NCBI GenBank assembly: GCA_011053005.1
Contig: DRHW01000003.1
Location: forward strand, 1-64,000
Source of the DNA: Methylophaga sp.
GTDB taxonomy: Bacteria; Pseudomonadota; Gammaproteobacteria; Nitrosococcales; Methylophagaceae
DNA: 64,000 nucleotides
Direction of reading: 5' to 3'
A program made the translations under genes and the position numbers. Shown piece after piece: positions 51,563-59,953 of the stretch (the first letter of the stretch is position 1; each line of letters starts with the position of its first letter). The notes under the pieces were generated by a model that saw only the letters and a program-made list of their open reading frames with translations, was not told the DNA's origin and searched no databases.

Positions 51563-52150
51563 CTACTTTGAATTTGAACAATGAGCCATTTTTTTAGCTA
51601 TCCAATAATCTGCACTGACATAATTGCCTGCACCAATAAAAAATAACGTGAGTAACATAATGAAATACGTCGTCGCAAACTCAATACCATTATTTAAAAT
51701 CACAAACCCACCATTTTGAGTCAGCCAATCGTAATTTCCATGTTCTTGTAATATTGAGCGTGCCATATCTAGCTGAGCACTCGGTTCAGCGATGGCTAAC
51801 CAACCATTTCCCCAATGCACCGTCACAGCAGCAACAATCATAGTCGTCATCAATGGAATACTGATCCAACGTACCGCTAAACCAAGTATAAGAAAAATGG
51901 CACCAAAATATTCAGCTCCCCATGCTAAGTAAGCCATGAGCTCAGGAAAGGGTAATCCGAGAGAATGCTCAAACCATTGAATAGTGCCACTCAATGAGCT
52001 TTCACTATCGAATGGATTCCACTTATTATTAGCAGCCATCCAAAATACGGGCGCTAAATATAACCTGACGGTTAATGGCGCTAAAAAATCTAACGCTCTA
52101 GTACTATTCAGCATATTCTGTAGACCAGCACTGAGCTTACAAATTGACAT
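51563..52150 (-). CDS. DoxX-family membrane protein, HvfX-like
   Basis: A 195-residue inner-membrane protein with four helices of the DoxX fold (about 25-45, 70-95, 102-120 and 160-180). ATG 52150 follows an excellent AGAAGGAGATAACA leader; a longer frame to 52207 would run through the terminator hairpin and is rejected. RLYLAPVFWMAANNKW and EYFGAIFLILGLAVRW are DoxX-like. Members beside HvfA-type peptides are named HvfX and linked to copper and RiPP maturation in database naming. Given the KCG-repeat peptide directly upstream I favour that subgroup, but the assignment is inference. Confidence 0.8.
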   Translation of the reverse strand: MSICKLSAGLQNMLNSTRALDFLAPLTVRLYLAPVFWMAANNKWNPFDSESSLSGTIQWFEHSLGLPFPELMAYLAWGAEYFGAIFLILGLAVRWISIPLMTTMIVAAVTVHWGNGWLAIAEPSAQLDMARSILQEHGNYDWLTQNGGFVILNNGIEFATTYFIMLLTLFFIGAGNYVSADYWIAKKMAHCSNSK

Positions 52151-52173
52151 TGTTATCTCCTTCTTAAGAAGAA

Positions 52174-52197
52174 AAAAGGGCTCTAAAGAGCCCTTTT
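52174..52197 (-). terminator. Terminator or attenuator between the KCG peptide gene and doxX
   Basis: A perfect 10-bp stem (52174-52183 with 52188-52197), TAAA loop, then TTTTTTCTTC on the minus strand. It lies between the peptide stop (52225) and the doxX ribosome-binding site. It would give much peptide mRNA and less read-through into doxX-msrP-msrQ. Confidence 0.85.
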
Positions 52198-52224
52198 CAT
52201 CATACATAACTCAAATTTTACGTC

Positions 52225-52596
52225 TTATTTGTCGGCACCGCATTTGCCTTCTTTCATTTTTTCAGCTTTTTCTTTCATTTCGCTGCCGCATTTAGCTTCG
52301 TGTGCCGCTTTTTTATCAGCGCCACATTTTGCTTCATGTGCTGCTTTTTTATCTGCACCACATTTCGCTTCTTTCATTTTTTCAGCTTTTTTATCAGCGC
52401 CACATTTAGCTTCACCACACTTACCTTCCGCATCTTTATTTGTGCTTTCAGCAAGTTGCATATATCCGCTTGATAATTCAGTGTTACCAAATGGATTCAC
52501 ATCAGCACTCACTGTCATAGGAGATAGAGCCAAACCTGCTGTTAATGCTGCGCTAGCTGCTAATGCAATCGTTGTTTTTTTAGTCGTATTGGTCAT
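52225..52596 (-). CDS. Secreted Lys-Cys-Gly repeat peptide, HvfA-like RiPP metallophore precursor
   Basis: A 123-residue secreted peptide. Residues 1-31 are a signal peptide ending TVSA; then NPFGNTELSSGYMQLAE and a Cys-repeat tail with six copies of (E)-[GA]-K-C-G, several inside a 12-residue repeat KKAAHEAKCGAD. All six Cys lie in the same motif and there are no others. This matches the pattern I know for HvfA: leader, NPF...LSSGY...LA segment and EGKCG units whose Cys are turned into oxazolone-thioamide groups that bind copper. AGGAAA precedes the ATG. No maturase gene (MNIO/DUF692) is nearby, so modification is unproven. Confidence 0.8.
   Translation of the reverse strand: MTNTTKKTTIALAASAALTAGLALSPMTVSADVNPFGNTELSSGYMQLAESTNKDAEGKCGEAKCGADKKAEKMKEAKCGADKKAAHEAKCGADKKAAHEAKCGSEMKEKAEKMKEGKCGADK
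52297..52368 (-). repeat. Two 36-bp coding repeats in the KCG peptide gene
   Basis: 52297-52332 and 52333-52368 encode the same 12-residue unit (KKAAHEAKCGAD in rotated form). Partial units lie on both sides. The number of Cys motifs could change between strains by repeat gain or loss. Confidence 0.75.
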
Positions 52597-52671
52597 AGTA
52601 ATTTCCTAATAGTTATTGAATATCACAAAAAGTGAAAGATAAGTGGTCAATAGTGACCCAACTTAACAACA

Positions 52672-52699
52672 TAGACGGCTACCTAAATACATTGTTACA
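52672..52699 (-). promoter_or_regulatory. Candidate ECF-type promoter of the KCG peptide gene
   Basis: On the minus strand TGTAAC (52699-52694), a 16-base spacer and CGTCTA (52677-52672) form a -35/-10 pair of the ECF sigma type (AAC and CGTC cores). It lies about 75 bases before the ATG. Control by the ECF factor at 53388 is inference; I could not find an equally good copy at its own gene. Confidence 0.4.
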
Positions 52700-52856
52700 A
52701 ACTTCATGAAAATAAATTCAAATAAGCACAATGCCAAGTCCCATGCTATTTTCTCAATAAGGGGTAACATCACGCTATCAAAGCTTTTATATAATGTCAT
52801 TACTCATCATCACGCTGTATTACTAAGAGTTAACCTTTTTTACATTCCAATAAAAA

Positions 52857-52874
52857 AGGGTTCCGAAGAACCCT
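52857..52874 (-). terminator. Intrinsic terminator of the 101-residue peptide gene
   Basis: AGGGTTC (52857-52863) pairs with GAACCCT (52868-52874) around CGAA. On the minus strand six T follow. It isolates the 52974 gene from the KCG peptide gene. The rest of the 377-base gap (52597-52973) holds the candidate promoter at 52672 and nothing else I can name. Confidence 0.8.
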
Positions 52875-52973
52875 CTTATATGAAGCTATTTGACAATAGG
52901 TATCTTATTTTTTAATACCTATATCAGCTTATTCCATTTCATCAATGTTTGTAGCTTTGCTAGCTGTATCCAT

Positions 52974-53279
52974 TCAATCTTCAGTTACTGATTCTTGATG
53001 CTCAGTCGCTGAATCTTCAACTTCACCTGTGACATCATGATCTGGTGACATTTCATCACTTTCAATAACATCATTTTCATCTTCCATCACAGAATCTTGA
53101 TGCTCAGTTGCAGATTTTTCAACCTCAGCCTCTGCAAGCTGTAGATATACAGTGGATGATTCAACCGTTGCAAAAGGATTTGCTTCAGCACTCGCAGTCA
53201 TAGGTGATATAGCCAATCCAGCTGATAATGCTGCACTCGTTAGTAAACTGATCGTCATTTTCTTAGTCGTAATTAGCAT
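52974..53279 (-). CDS. Secreted acidic peptide, Cys-free paralogue of the KCG peptide
   Basis: A 101-residue secreted protein. Its signal and mature N-terminus (TISLLTSAALSAGLAISPMTASA, then NPFATVESSTVYLQLAE) closely follow those of the KCG peptide at 52225, and the two ribosome-binding regions (AGGAAATTA) are alike, so the genes are duplicates. The tail is different: no Cys, many Asp/Glu, several Met, and the unit SATEHQxSVxED twice. After the TGA stop the frame stays open for 14 more codons (MDTASK... to EME) before TAA, so a recent stop mutation is possible. Function unknown; metal binding by acidic or Met residues is conceivable. Confidence 0.72.
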   Translation of the reverse strand: MLITTKKMTISLLTSAALSAGLAISPMTASAEANPFATVESSTVYLQLAEAEVEKSATEHQDSVMEDENDVIESDEMSPDHDVTGEVEDSATEHQESVTED

Positions 53280-53387
53280 AATAATTTCCTCTCATGTTAC
53301 AAAATAGCAATAAGTGAAATACAAGCAGTCAATCATGTTAAAGCTTGTTATTATAGACTACCATCAAATCACACTATTAGTAACCCA

Positions 53388-53993
53388 ATGAAATCAAATG
53401 TAAAAGAGCTAGACGAGCAAACCCTCATCGCCGCTCTTATCGATGGTAATGAACAAGCTTTTGAGTTAATTGTTTCTAATTATCATAATCTTATGCTCGC
53501 CGTTTCTCGCGCAATTGTTGGCGAAGCCTTTGCTGATGAGGTCGTTCAAGATGCATGGATGTCAGCAATTAAAGCCTTGCCAAAATTTGAAGGTCGCTCA
53601 TCGTTGAAAACATGGTTGCTGCATATCGTCAGTAATGGTGCTAAAAGTCGGGTTCGTAGAGAAAACAGAATGGTTTCACTTGATGATGGTTGGCAGTCTG
53701 TATCTTCTGACAAATTTGATAATACCGGTCACCGGTTAGAAGAATTATTACCTTGGGAAGAAGCAACGCCCGAAGCATTATTGGCCAATGAACAACTACA
53801 AGCAGCGATTGAAGCAACATACCAAAAACTCCCCGCTTTGCAACGTGCTGCATTAACAATGTACGACATGGAAGGTCTAAGCATGGAAGACGTTTGTAAC
53901 ATTCTTGACATCTCTGCGTCTAACGCACGGGTTTTACTGCACAGGGCCCGCACATCTTTACATCAGTGCATTGATACATTTCAGGACAAATAA
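53388..53993 (+). CDS. RNA polymerase ECF sigma factor
   Basis: A 201-residue sigma-70 family factor of the extracytoplasmic type, only regions 2 and 4. Region 2 spans about 25-95 (EQAFELIVSNYHNLMLAVSRAIVG ... FADEVVQDAWMSAIKALPKFEGRSSLKTWLLHI), region 4 about 140-195 (LPALQRAALTMYDMEGLSMEDVCNILDISASNARVLLHRAR). The linker is acidic and longer than average. It is divergent from the acidic peptide gene (108 bases between) and followed after 5 bases by the anti-sigma gene. I infer that it drives the peptide/doxX/msrPQ genes. Confidence 0.92.
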   Translation: MKSNVKELDEQTLIAALIDGNEQAFELIVSNYHNLMLAVSRAIVGEAFADEVVQDAWMSAIKALPKFEGRSSLKTWLLHIVSNGAKSRVRRENRMVSLDDGWQSVSSDKFDNTGHRLEELLPWEEATPEALLANEQLQAAIEATYQKLPALQRAALTMYDMEGLSMEDVCNILDISASNARVLLHRARTSLHQCIDTFQDK

Positions 53994-53998
53994 GTAAG

Positions 53999-54238
53999 AT
54001 GATTAAATGTAAAGACGTACCAGAACAAGCCAGTGACTACTTAGATGGCGAGCTAACTTTCCGTAAACGTATTGCGCTGCGTTTTCATCTGCTAATTTGT
54101 CACTCTTGCCGTACTTACGTACAGCAGATCCGCAATACAATAAAAACAGTCAAAGTATTACAACCGAAAGAAAAAAATGCTTTAGATACTTGCCCGTTAA
54201 TCAAAAAATTTCGTGAGCTGACTAAAAAACAGGACTAA
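53999..54238 (+). CDS. Small zinc-finger anti-sigma factor (ZAS/zf-HC2)
   Basis: A 79-residue protein with no membrane segment. The zinc site is H30-x3-C34-x2-C37 in HLLICHSC with Cys4 upstream, the ZAS pattern found in redox- or metal-sensing anti-sigma factors. The YLDGEL motif near the start is typical. As a soluble ZAS protein it would sense the stress in the cytosol by thiol oxidation or metal exchange and free the sigma factor. Its stop overlaps the end of the convergent DUF1244 gene by 4 bases. Confidence 0.85.
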   Translation: MIKCKDVPEQASDYLDGELTFRKRIALRFHLLICHSCRTYVQQIRNTIKTVKVLQPKEKNALDTCPLIKKFRELTKKQD

Positions 54239-54480
54239 ATCTGGTGTTTGTCTTTCCACTCACTATAAGGCATGCCATAAATATGTTCGCGAGCTTGATC
54301 ATAATCCATCGCTAGCTCTTTTTGTTCTGCTGCAGCCAAATACCATTTTGCTAAACAATTACGACAAAAACCCGCAAGCTCCATCAAATCAATATTTTGT
54401 ACATCTGTTCGTTGTTGCAAATGAGCCGTCAACCGACGAAACGCCGCGGCTTCGAGTTCTAATTGGGTTTGTGCATCCAT
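54235..54480 (-). CDS. DUF1244 family protein
   Basis: An 81-residue helical protein of a widely conserved proteobacterial family of unknown function. The hallmark is LAGFCRNCLAKWYLAAAEQ (two Cys, 3 apart) and the C-terminal IYGMPYSEWKDKHQ. It starts one base beyond the ABC gene's stop overlap (ATG at 54480), so it is probably the last gene of that operon. The CxxC could bind a metal. Confidence 0.88.
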   Translation of the reverse strand: MDAQTQLELEAAAFRRLTAHLQQRTDVQNIDLMELAGFCRNCLAKWYLAAAEQKELAMDYDQAREHIYGMPYSEWKDKHQI

Positions 54481-56489
54481 TATTCATCTTCCTCATATAA
54501 AAAACACCGTACTTCATGAGTAACGGATAAATCAGTTCGTGCAGGATAAGCTTGTAAACATTTAGGCATCACCTTAGGACAACGCTGGTGAAAATGACAA
54601 CCCGATGGTGGATTAGCAGGCGATGGTAACTCCCCTTCTAAACGCAATACTTTTTTATCAATATCAAGCTCTGGTACAGCAGCTAATAATGCTTGGGTAT
54701 AGGGATGTTTCGGTGAATTGAGGACTTCATCTCGATAACCCTGCTCTACAATTCGTCCTAAATACATTACCGCAACACGATGTGCCAAATAATTCACTAC
54801 AGAAATATTATGGGTGATAAAAAGATACGACAACCCAAACTCATGTTGAATTTCACGTAATAAATTTAGTATTTGAGCTTGTACTGATACGTCTAATGCA
54901 CTCGTTGGCTCATCACAGATAATAACTTCAGGATCGGCTGCTAAAGCACGAGCAATACAAATGCGTTGACGTTGCCCACCTGAAAACTCATGCGGATAGC
55001 GATATTTAATGTCCGCATGTAAACCCACACGAGTTAATAGCTCATCAACCCTCTTTTCTTTTGCTGATGGGTTTTTAACGTATTTTTTTGCGGTTAAACC
55101 TTCTTCAATGATCTGAGTAATGGTCATTCGCGGATTCATTGACGCAAAGGGATCTTGGAATATTATCTGCAAAGAAGAACGATGCTGTTTTAACTCTCTT
55201 TCTGATAACTGGGTTAAATCATCACCTTGATAATTAACTTCGCCAGATGTCACCGGCACTAATTGTAATATCCCTTTGCCAACAGTCGTTTTGCCACAGC
55301 CTGACTCACCGACTAAAGCCAATGTTTCTGACAATTTGAGTGATAATGTCACATCATCAACCGCTTGTACTTGGCCTACTACTCGCTTCAACAATCCTTT
55401 GCGAATCGGAAAATGTACTCGTAAAGCTTTAATATCTAAGACAACTTTATTCGCTGGCAGTACTTCTGATAAGGGAGATGAATGCAAATCTAGCGGTACT
55501 TTTTTCTGCTCAATTATTCTATCTGGATCAAATAAATGGCATAACACACCCTGCTTATCTTGTTGATGCCATTGAGGTATTTCTGTATGACAAGCAGCAA
55601 AAGCATGATCACAACGTTCGACAAATCGACACCCTGTAAAGGTTTGGGTTAACACAGGCACACTACCTTTAATAACGGTGAGTCGTTGTTCTCGTTTTTG
55701 TTCCGTCGGTAAAGCTTGAAATAATTTATCGGTATAAGGATGTTGATGATGCTTAAAAAATTGCTCACGCGTGGCGGTCTCAACAATTTGACCCGCATAC
55801 ATCACCGCGACATGATCGGCCATTTGGCCAACTACGGCTAAATCATGGGTGATAAGTAAAATCGCCATGCCCCTTTCGCTTTGAATTTGTTTTAATAAAT
55901 CCAGTATTTGTGCCTGAATGGTTACATCTAACGCAGTTGTTGGTTCATCGGCAATTAATAGTTCCGGCTCTCCCGCTAACGCCATCGCAATCATCACCCG
56001 TTGTTTCATACCGCCAGACAATTGATGCGGATAATCATTGATACGTTGTTTGGGATCAGGAATGCCCACAGAATGTAACAAAGCAATAATTCGATCATGG
56101 CAAATCTGGCCTTTTAAGCCAAAGTGCCACTGTAAACATTCACCAATTTGTTCACCTACCGATAACACAGGATTTAATGAACTTTGTGGTTCTTGGAAAA
56201 TCATTGCGACTCGGCGACCACGAATACGCTGCATATCTAATTCAGATAAGCCGAGTAAATCTTCACCTAACAGCTTAATTTCACCAGCAACAATACGACT
56301 AATAGGTTGCGGGTTTAATCGTAGTAGTGACAAAGCAGTCATTGACTTACCACAACCGGATTCACCTAATAAGGCAAAGGTTTCACCTCGCGCAATAGAA
56401 AAATCAACACCATCAACGGCGCGTAATGGCGTTGCAGACTTACCTAACCAGGTTTTTAAACCTTTAACTTCTAATAATCTCTGTCTCAC
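54480..56489 (-). CDS. Oligopeptide-type ABC importer ATPase, two ATP-binding domains fused
   Basis: A 669-residue double ATPase of the DppD-DppF/YejF kind. Domain 1 (about 5-260) has Walker [14 protein letters not shown]-loop [12 protein letters not shown], signature LSGGMKQRV and Walker [13 protein letters not shown]; a Cys-rich OppD-type C-terminal stretch ([14 protein letters not shown]) follows. Domain 2 (about 350-610) repeats these with [20 protein letters not shown] and [12 protein letters not shown], then [14 protein letters not shown] 56489 overlaps the permease stop (GTGA). Substrate not known; peptides, opines or nickel are handled by relatives. Confidence 0.92.
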   Translation of the reverse strand: MRQRLLEVKGLKTWLGKSATPLRAVDGVDFSIARGETFALLGESGCGKSMTALSLLRLNPQPISRIVAGEIKLLGEDLLGLSELDMQRIRGRRVAMIFQEPQSSLNPVLSVGEQIGECLQWHFGLKGQICHDRIIALLHSVGIPDPKQRINDYPHQLSGGMKQRVMIAMALAGEPELLIADEPTTALDVTIQAQILDLLKQIQSERGMAILLITHDLAVVGQMADHVAVMYAGQIVETATREQFFKHHQHPYTDKLFQALPTEQKREQRLTVIKGSVPVLTQTFTGCRFVERCDHAFAACHTEIPQWHQQDKQGVLCHLFDPDRIIEQKKVPLDLHSSPLSEVLPANKVVLDIKALRVHFPIRKGLLKRVVGQVQAVDDVTLSLKLSETLALVGESGCGKTTVGKGILQLVPVTSGEVNYQGDDLTQLSERELKQHRSSLQIIFQDPFASMNPRMTITQIIEEGLTAKKYVKNPSAKEKRVDELLTRVGLHADIKYRYPHEFSGGQRQRICIARALAADPEVIICDEPTSALDVSVQAQILNLLREIQHEFGLSYLFITHNISVVNYLAHRVAVMYLGRIVEQGYRDEVLNSPKHPYTQALLAAVPELDIDKKVLRLEGELPSPANPPSGCHFHQRCPKVMPKCLQAYPARTDLSVTHEVRCFLYEEDE

Positions 56490-57898
56490 TGCGTAGCCTG
56501 CATTCTAGGATCAAAGGCATCGCGCACCACATCAGCAAATAAATTGGCTGCTAATACTAAAGTAAACATTGAAATAAAAGCCGCTGAAAGCGACCACCAA
56601 ACTACCGGCTCACGTGCCATTTCCATTCTTGCACTATTAATCATATTGCCCCAGCTAATCATCGATGGATCCACGCCGACGCCGACATATGACAAAACCG
56701 CTTCGGCTAATACTAAGCCACTAAAATCTAGCACAATCGTAATCATCACGATATGCATCAAGTTGGGCAATATATGACGATGTAAAATGGTTAAACTGCT
56801 CACGCCTAAAGCTCTTGCTGCCAGCACATATTCTGCTTCTCGCAACTTAAGCGTTTCGCCCCGTAAGATTCGACATAGACCCGTCCAGCTAGTTAGTCCG
56901 AGAATAATGCATAAAAATAACAAACGCATATCTGCTCGTTCAGCAATCGTGACGAAGCTTTCAGGATGATTATTCATATAAACTTGCAGCATTAATACTG
57001 CTGCCGCAATAAGTAGTACGCCAGGAATCGAGTTCAATGTGGTATAGATATATTGAATAACATCATCGATCCAACCTTTGAAATACCCCGCGGCAATGCC
57101 CATAAATAAAGCAAAAGGCAACATAACTAAGGTTGTTAACGTACCGATAACTAAACCGGTACGAACACTTTTCAAGGTTTGATAAAGCACATCTTGTCCG
57201 ACTTTATCGGTACCTAAAATATGATATTGACTGCTTAATTCCGCAAGATTAGAACCAACAAGTAATAGCATTAACAAGGTAACCAATACCGTTCGATATG
57301 GGTAATGGGCTTTACCAAGTAGGACCTGACGTATAGTTTTAAAGCAAGTAGTTTTGTGATGTCTAGCGAGATAAAACATCATCAAAATAGATATGAAACA
57401 CCATCCGAGCAAAACCCACGATGAATTTATAATCACACTATTTGTAATATCAGACCATTTGTCTTGATCATTCTGTAAATGAGCGCCAGCATAAAGTAAT
57501 TTAGGAAAATCATAATGCAGCGTGCCGTCTTGCGATGCTCCCATTTCACGTACAAATAAATCGGTGGCAAACGGTGCAGAGTAGGTTTTTTCAACATTGT
57601 CTCGCAACGGTAAAATAGCCAGATCAAGTAAAGTATTCACTTCTGTCGAATAATGTCTTGTTTCATCTGTTTGTTGTGTTGGTATCGCCGTACGAAAATG
57701 AACTGAATCTAACAATCCAACAGCAACATAACACAGCAAAATCATCAGTGAAATCACACCACGTTTGCGTAATAAAACAGATTTCCATGGCGCGCGTAAA
57801 TGTGGGCGACGACGAATATATAAAACAGCAGAAACCACGACAGCAAGCAGCAGGTAAATTAAAATATCAGTCCATAAAAATACGGGCAGAAATGGCAT
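56486..57898 (-). CDS. ABC importer permease, DppC/YejE-type with long N-terminal extension
   Basis: A 470-residue inner-membrane permease. The C-terminal half (about 200-465) is a standard OppC/DppC module with the EAA-loop EAEYVLAARALGVSSLTILHRHILPN. The N-terminal 190 residues are unusual: a helix at 7-27, a second at about 48-65, a large external loop and a third at about 160-178. Only this permease and the fused ATPase are here; the DppB-type partner and the binding protein are missing from the window, since ispH lies upstream. Confidence 0.88.
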   Translation of the reverse strand: MPFLPVFLWTDILIYLLLAVVVSAVLYIRRRPHLRAPWKSVLLRKRGVISLMILLCYVAVGLLDSVHFRTAIPTQQTDETRHYSTEVNTLLDLAILPLRDNVEKTYSAPFATDLFVREMGASQDGTLHYDFPKLLYAGAHLQNDQDKWSDITNSVIINSSWVLLGWCFISILMMFYLARHHKTTCFKTIRQVLLGKAHYPYRTVLVTLLMLLLVGSNLAELSSQYHILGTDKVGQDVLYQTLKSVRTGLVIGTLTTLVMLPFALFMGIAAGYFKGWIDDVIQYIYTTLNSIPGVLLIAAAVLMLQVYMNNHPESFVTIAERADMRLLFLCIILGLTSWTGLCRILRGETLKLREAEYVLAARALGVSSLTILHRHILPNLMHIVMITIVLDFSGLVLAEAVLSYVGVGVDPSMISWGNMINSARMEMAREPVVWWSLSAAFISMFTLVLAANLFADVVRDAFDPRMQATQ

Positions 57899-57900
57899 CG

Positions 57901-58860
57901 TTAGTGAGAACGTGTAAGCTCAGAAAGATCAACTCTCAACTCTTTTGGCATTGAGAACTCAACCGTTTCGCGTACACCGTTATCTTCATCAGCTTGATCA
58001 ACGCCTAATTCTTTTAACCGTGTAACGACTTCTTGAACTAAGATTTCTGGCGCAGAGGCTCCCGCTGTTAAACCAATGATATTTTTATTAATAAACCATT
58101 CGGGATCGATGTCATGTGCACTATCAATCAAATGAGCAGGTGTATTTAATTTATCAGAAAGTTCACGCAAGCGATTAGAATTAGAACTATTTTTAGAACC
58201 AACAACCAGTACAACATCACATTGCTGGGCTAGATTTTTAACCGCATCTTGTCGATTTTGTGTGGCGTAACAAATATCATCTTTGCGTGGCCCATCAATC
58301 TTCGGAAAGTGTTTCTTCAGTGCATCAATAACCACCGATGCATCGTCAACTGATAAAGTTGTTTGGGTAACAAAAGCAAGTTCATCAGGGTTTTTAACCT
58401 GAAGGTTAGCTACATCTTCCGCCGTTTCAACAAGATACATACCCCCCACATCAGATGTGTATTGGCCCATTGTCCCTTCCACTTCTGGATGACCTGCATG
58501 GCCAATCAAAATACATTCTCGACCTTGCCGTTCAAATTGAGCGACTTCCATATGTACTTTTGTCACTAAAGGACAGGTTGCATCGAAGACTTTTAAACCG
58601 CGTTGCTTGCCTTCTTTTTGCACTTGTTTTGATACACCATGTGCGCTAAAAATTAAGGTCGCATTATCCGGCACATCGCTTAATTCTTCGATAAAAACGG
58701 CACCTTTATCACGTAAACCATCAACGACATATTTATTATGGACCACTTCATGTCGTACATAAATGGGTGCTCCAAATAATTCTAAAGCGCGTTCAACAAT
58801 ATCAATAGCACGATCAACACCAGCACAAAAACCACGAGGATTAGCGAGTATTAATTTCAT
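57901..58860 (-). CDS. ispH: 4-hydroxy-3-methylbut-2-enyl diphosphate reductase
   Basis: A 319-residue iron-sulfur enzyme, the last step of the MEP isoprenoid pathway. The start [18 protein letters not shown] is conserved from ATG 58860 (Cys12 binds the cluster); the other two cluster cysteines are in [12 protein letters not shown] and [12 protein letters not shown] follows. A longer frame into pheA is rejected. The ATG shares its first base with the pheA stop (TAATG), so the two genes are coupled, an order I do not know from enterics. Confidence 0.96.
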   Translation of the reverse strand: MKLILANPRGFCAGVDRAIDIVERALELFGAPIYVRHEVVHNKYVVDGLRDKGAVFIEELSDVPDNATLIFSAHGVSKQVQKEGKQRGLKVFDATCPLVTKVHMEVAQFERQGRECILIGHAGHPEVEGTMGQYTSDVGGMYLVETAEDVANLQVKNPDELAFVTQTTLSVDDASVVIDALKKHFPKIDGPRKDDICYATQNRQDAVKNLAQQCDVVLVVGSKNSSNSNRLRELSDKLNTPAHLIDSAHDIDPEWFINKNIIGLTAGASAPEILVQEVVTRLKELGVDQADEDNGVRETVEFSMPKELRVDLSELTRSH

Positions 58861-59948
58861 TATAAAACTGCCTTTGGATAAGAGCCAAGTACGCGGCACA
58901 TTGATGATTCTTGTGCAAGTAAAGTGAGTGCTTCTGCAACCGCTTGATCTTGGCAATGTCCGTCAATATCAATAAAAAACACATATTCCCAAATCCCTTT
59001 ACCTGAAGGACGAGATTCAATGCGTGTCATACTAATGCCACTATCTGCCAACGGCTTTAGTAATATCTGTAAAGCACCGGGCTGATTTTTAGTTGAGACT
59101 AATAAAGCGGTTTTATCAACGCCAGATGGACCCACATCTTGCATACCGATCACTAAAAATCGTGTGGTATTATCGGCTTCATCTTCTATATTGCTAGCTA
59201 AAACAGACAAGTCATAAATTTCAGCGGCCCGATTTGCGGCAATAGCAGCAGCATTAGGTTCATTCGCCACTCTTTTCGCCGCTTCCGAATTACTATTCAC
59301 CGCAACTAATTTACTATTTGGCAGATGTTCAGCAAGCCACTTGCGACATTGGGCAAGCGCTTGCGGATGTGCATAAACTACTTTTATATCAGCAAGCTCC
59401 ATTGACTTACTTAATAAGTAATGATGTATGCGTAACGATACTTCACCGTTGATTTTCAGGGGTGAAGTAATAAAACGATCTAACGTGTGCGACACCATGC
59501 CTTCAGTTGAATTTTCAACAGGTACTAAACCATAACTCGCATTACCAATTTCTACTGAGTGGAAGACATCGGCAATCGTCGACATTGACTGTAGTTCAAC
59601 CGAACCACCAAATTGCTTCAAAGCAGCGGCTTGGGTGAATGAACCTTCTGGCCCTAAATAAGCAACTTGTAATGGTTTTTCAGCCGCTAAACATGCTGAC
59701 ATTATTTCACGAAATAACCGCGCCATTTCTTTCGCATCTAATGGACCTTCATTGCGTTCCATTACTTGTCGCAACACCATTGCCTCGCGTTCAGGTCGAT
59801 AAAAATCGCCTGTCTGTTCGCCATTAGCAATTTTGATTCGTGCGACCTCTTCTGCCATTGCCGCACGTTTATTCAACAAGGCCTGTATTTGCAGATCAGT
59901 CTCGTCAATTTGTTTACGTATAACTTGCAGGGCTTGCTGTTCGCTCAT
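58860..59948 (-). CDS. pheA: Chorismate mutase / prephenate dehydratase
   Basis: A 362-residue bifunctional enzyme of phenylalanine synthesis. The AroQ mutase domain covers about 1-90 ([29 protein letters not shown]), the dehydratase about 95-270 ([12 protein letters not shown] and the later NTTRFLVIG), and an ACT regulatory domain about 280-355 with the Phe-binding ESRPSG. No attenuator leader is expected because it follows serC closely (5 bases). Confidence 0.97.
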   Translation of the reverse strand: MSEQQALQVIRKQIDETDLQIQALLNKRAAMAEEVARIKIANGEQTGDFYRPEREAMVLRQVMERNEGPLDAKEMARLFREIMSACLAAEKPLQVAYLGPEGSFTQAAALKQFGGSVELQSMSTIADVFHSVEIGNASYGLVPVENSTEGMVSHTLDRFITSPLKINGEVSLRIHHYLLSKSMELADIKVVYAHPQALAQCRKWLAEHLPNSKLVAVNSNSEAAKRVANEPNAAAIAANRAAEIYDLSVLASNIEDEADNTTRFLVIGMQDVGPSGVDKTALLVSTKNQPGALQILLKPLADSGISMTRIESRPSGKGIWEYVFFIDIDGHCQDQAVAEALTLLAQESSMCRVLGSYPKAVL

Positions 59949-59953
59949 TATGT

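Noticed and set aside
52229-52609. Plus-strand open frame of 126 codons opposite the KCG peptide
   Set aside because: It is the complement of the repeat gene; no ribosome-binding site and only low-complexity content.
52960-52976. TGA at the end of the acidic peptide read as selenocysteine
   Set aside because: No SECIS-like hairpin just downstream and no similar proteins with Cys or Sec there; a stop, perhaps recent, is simpler.
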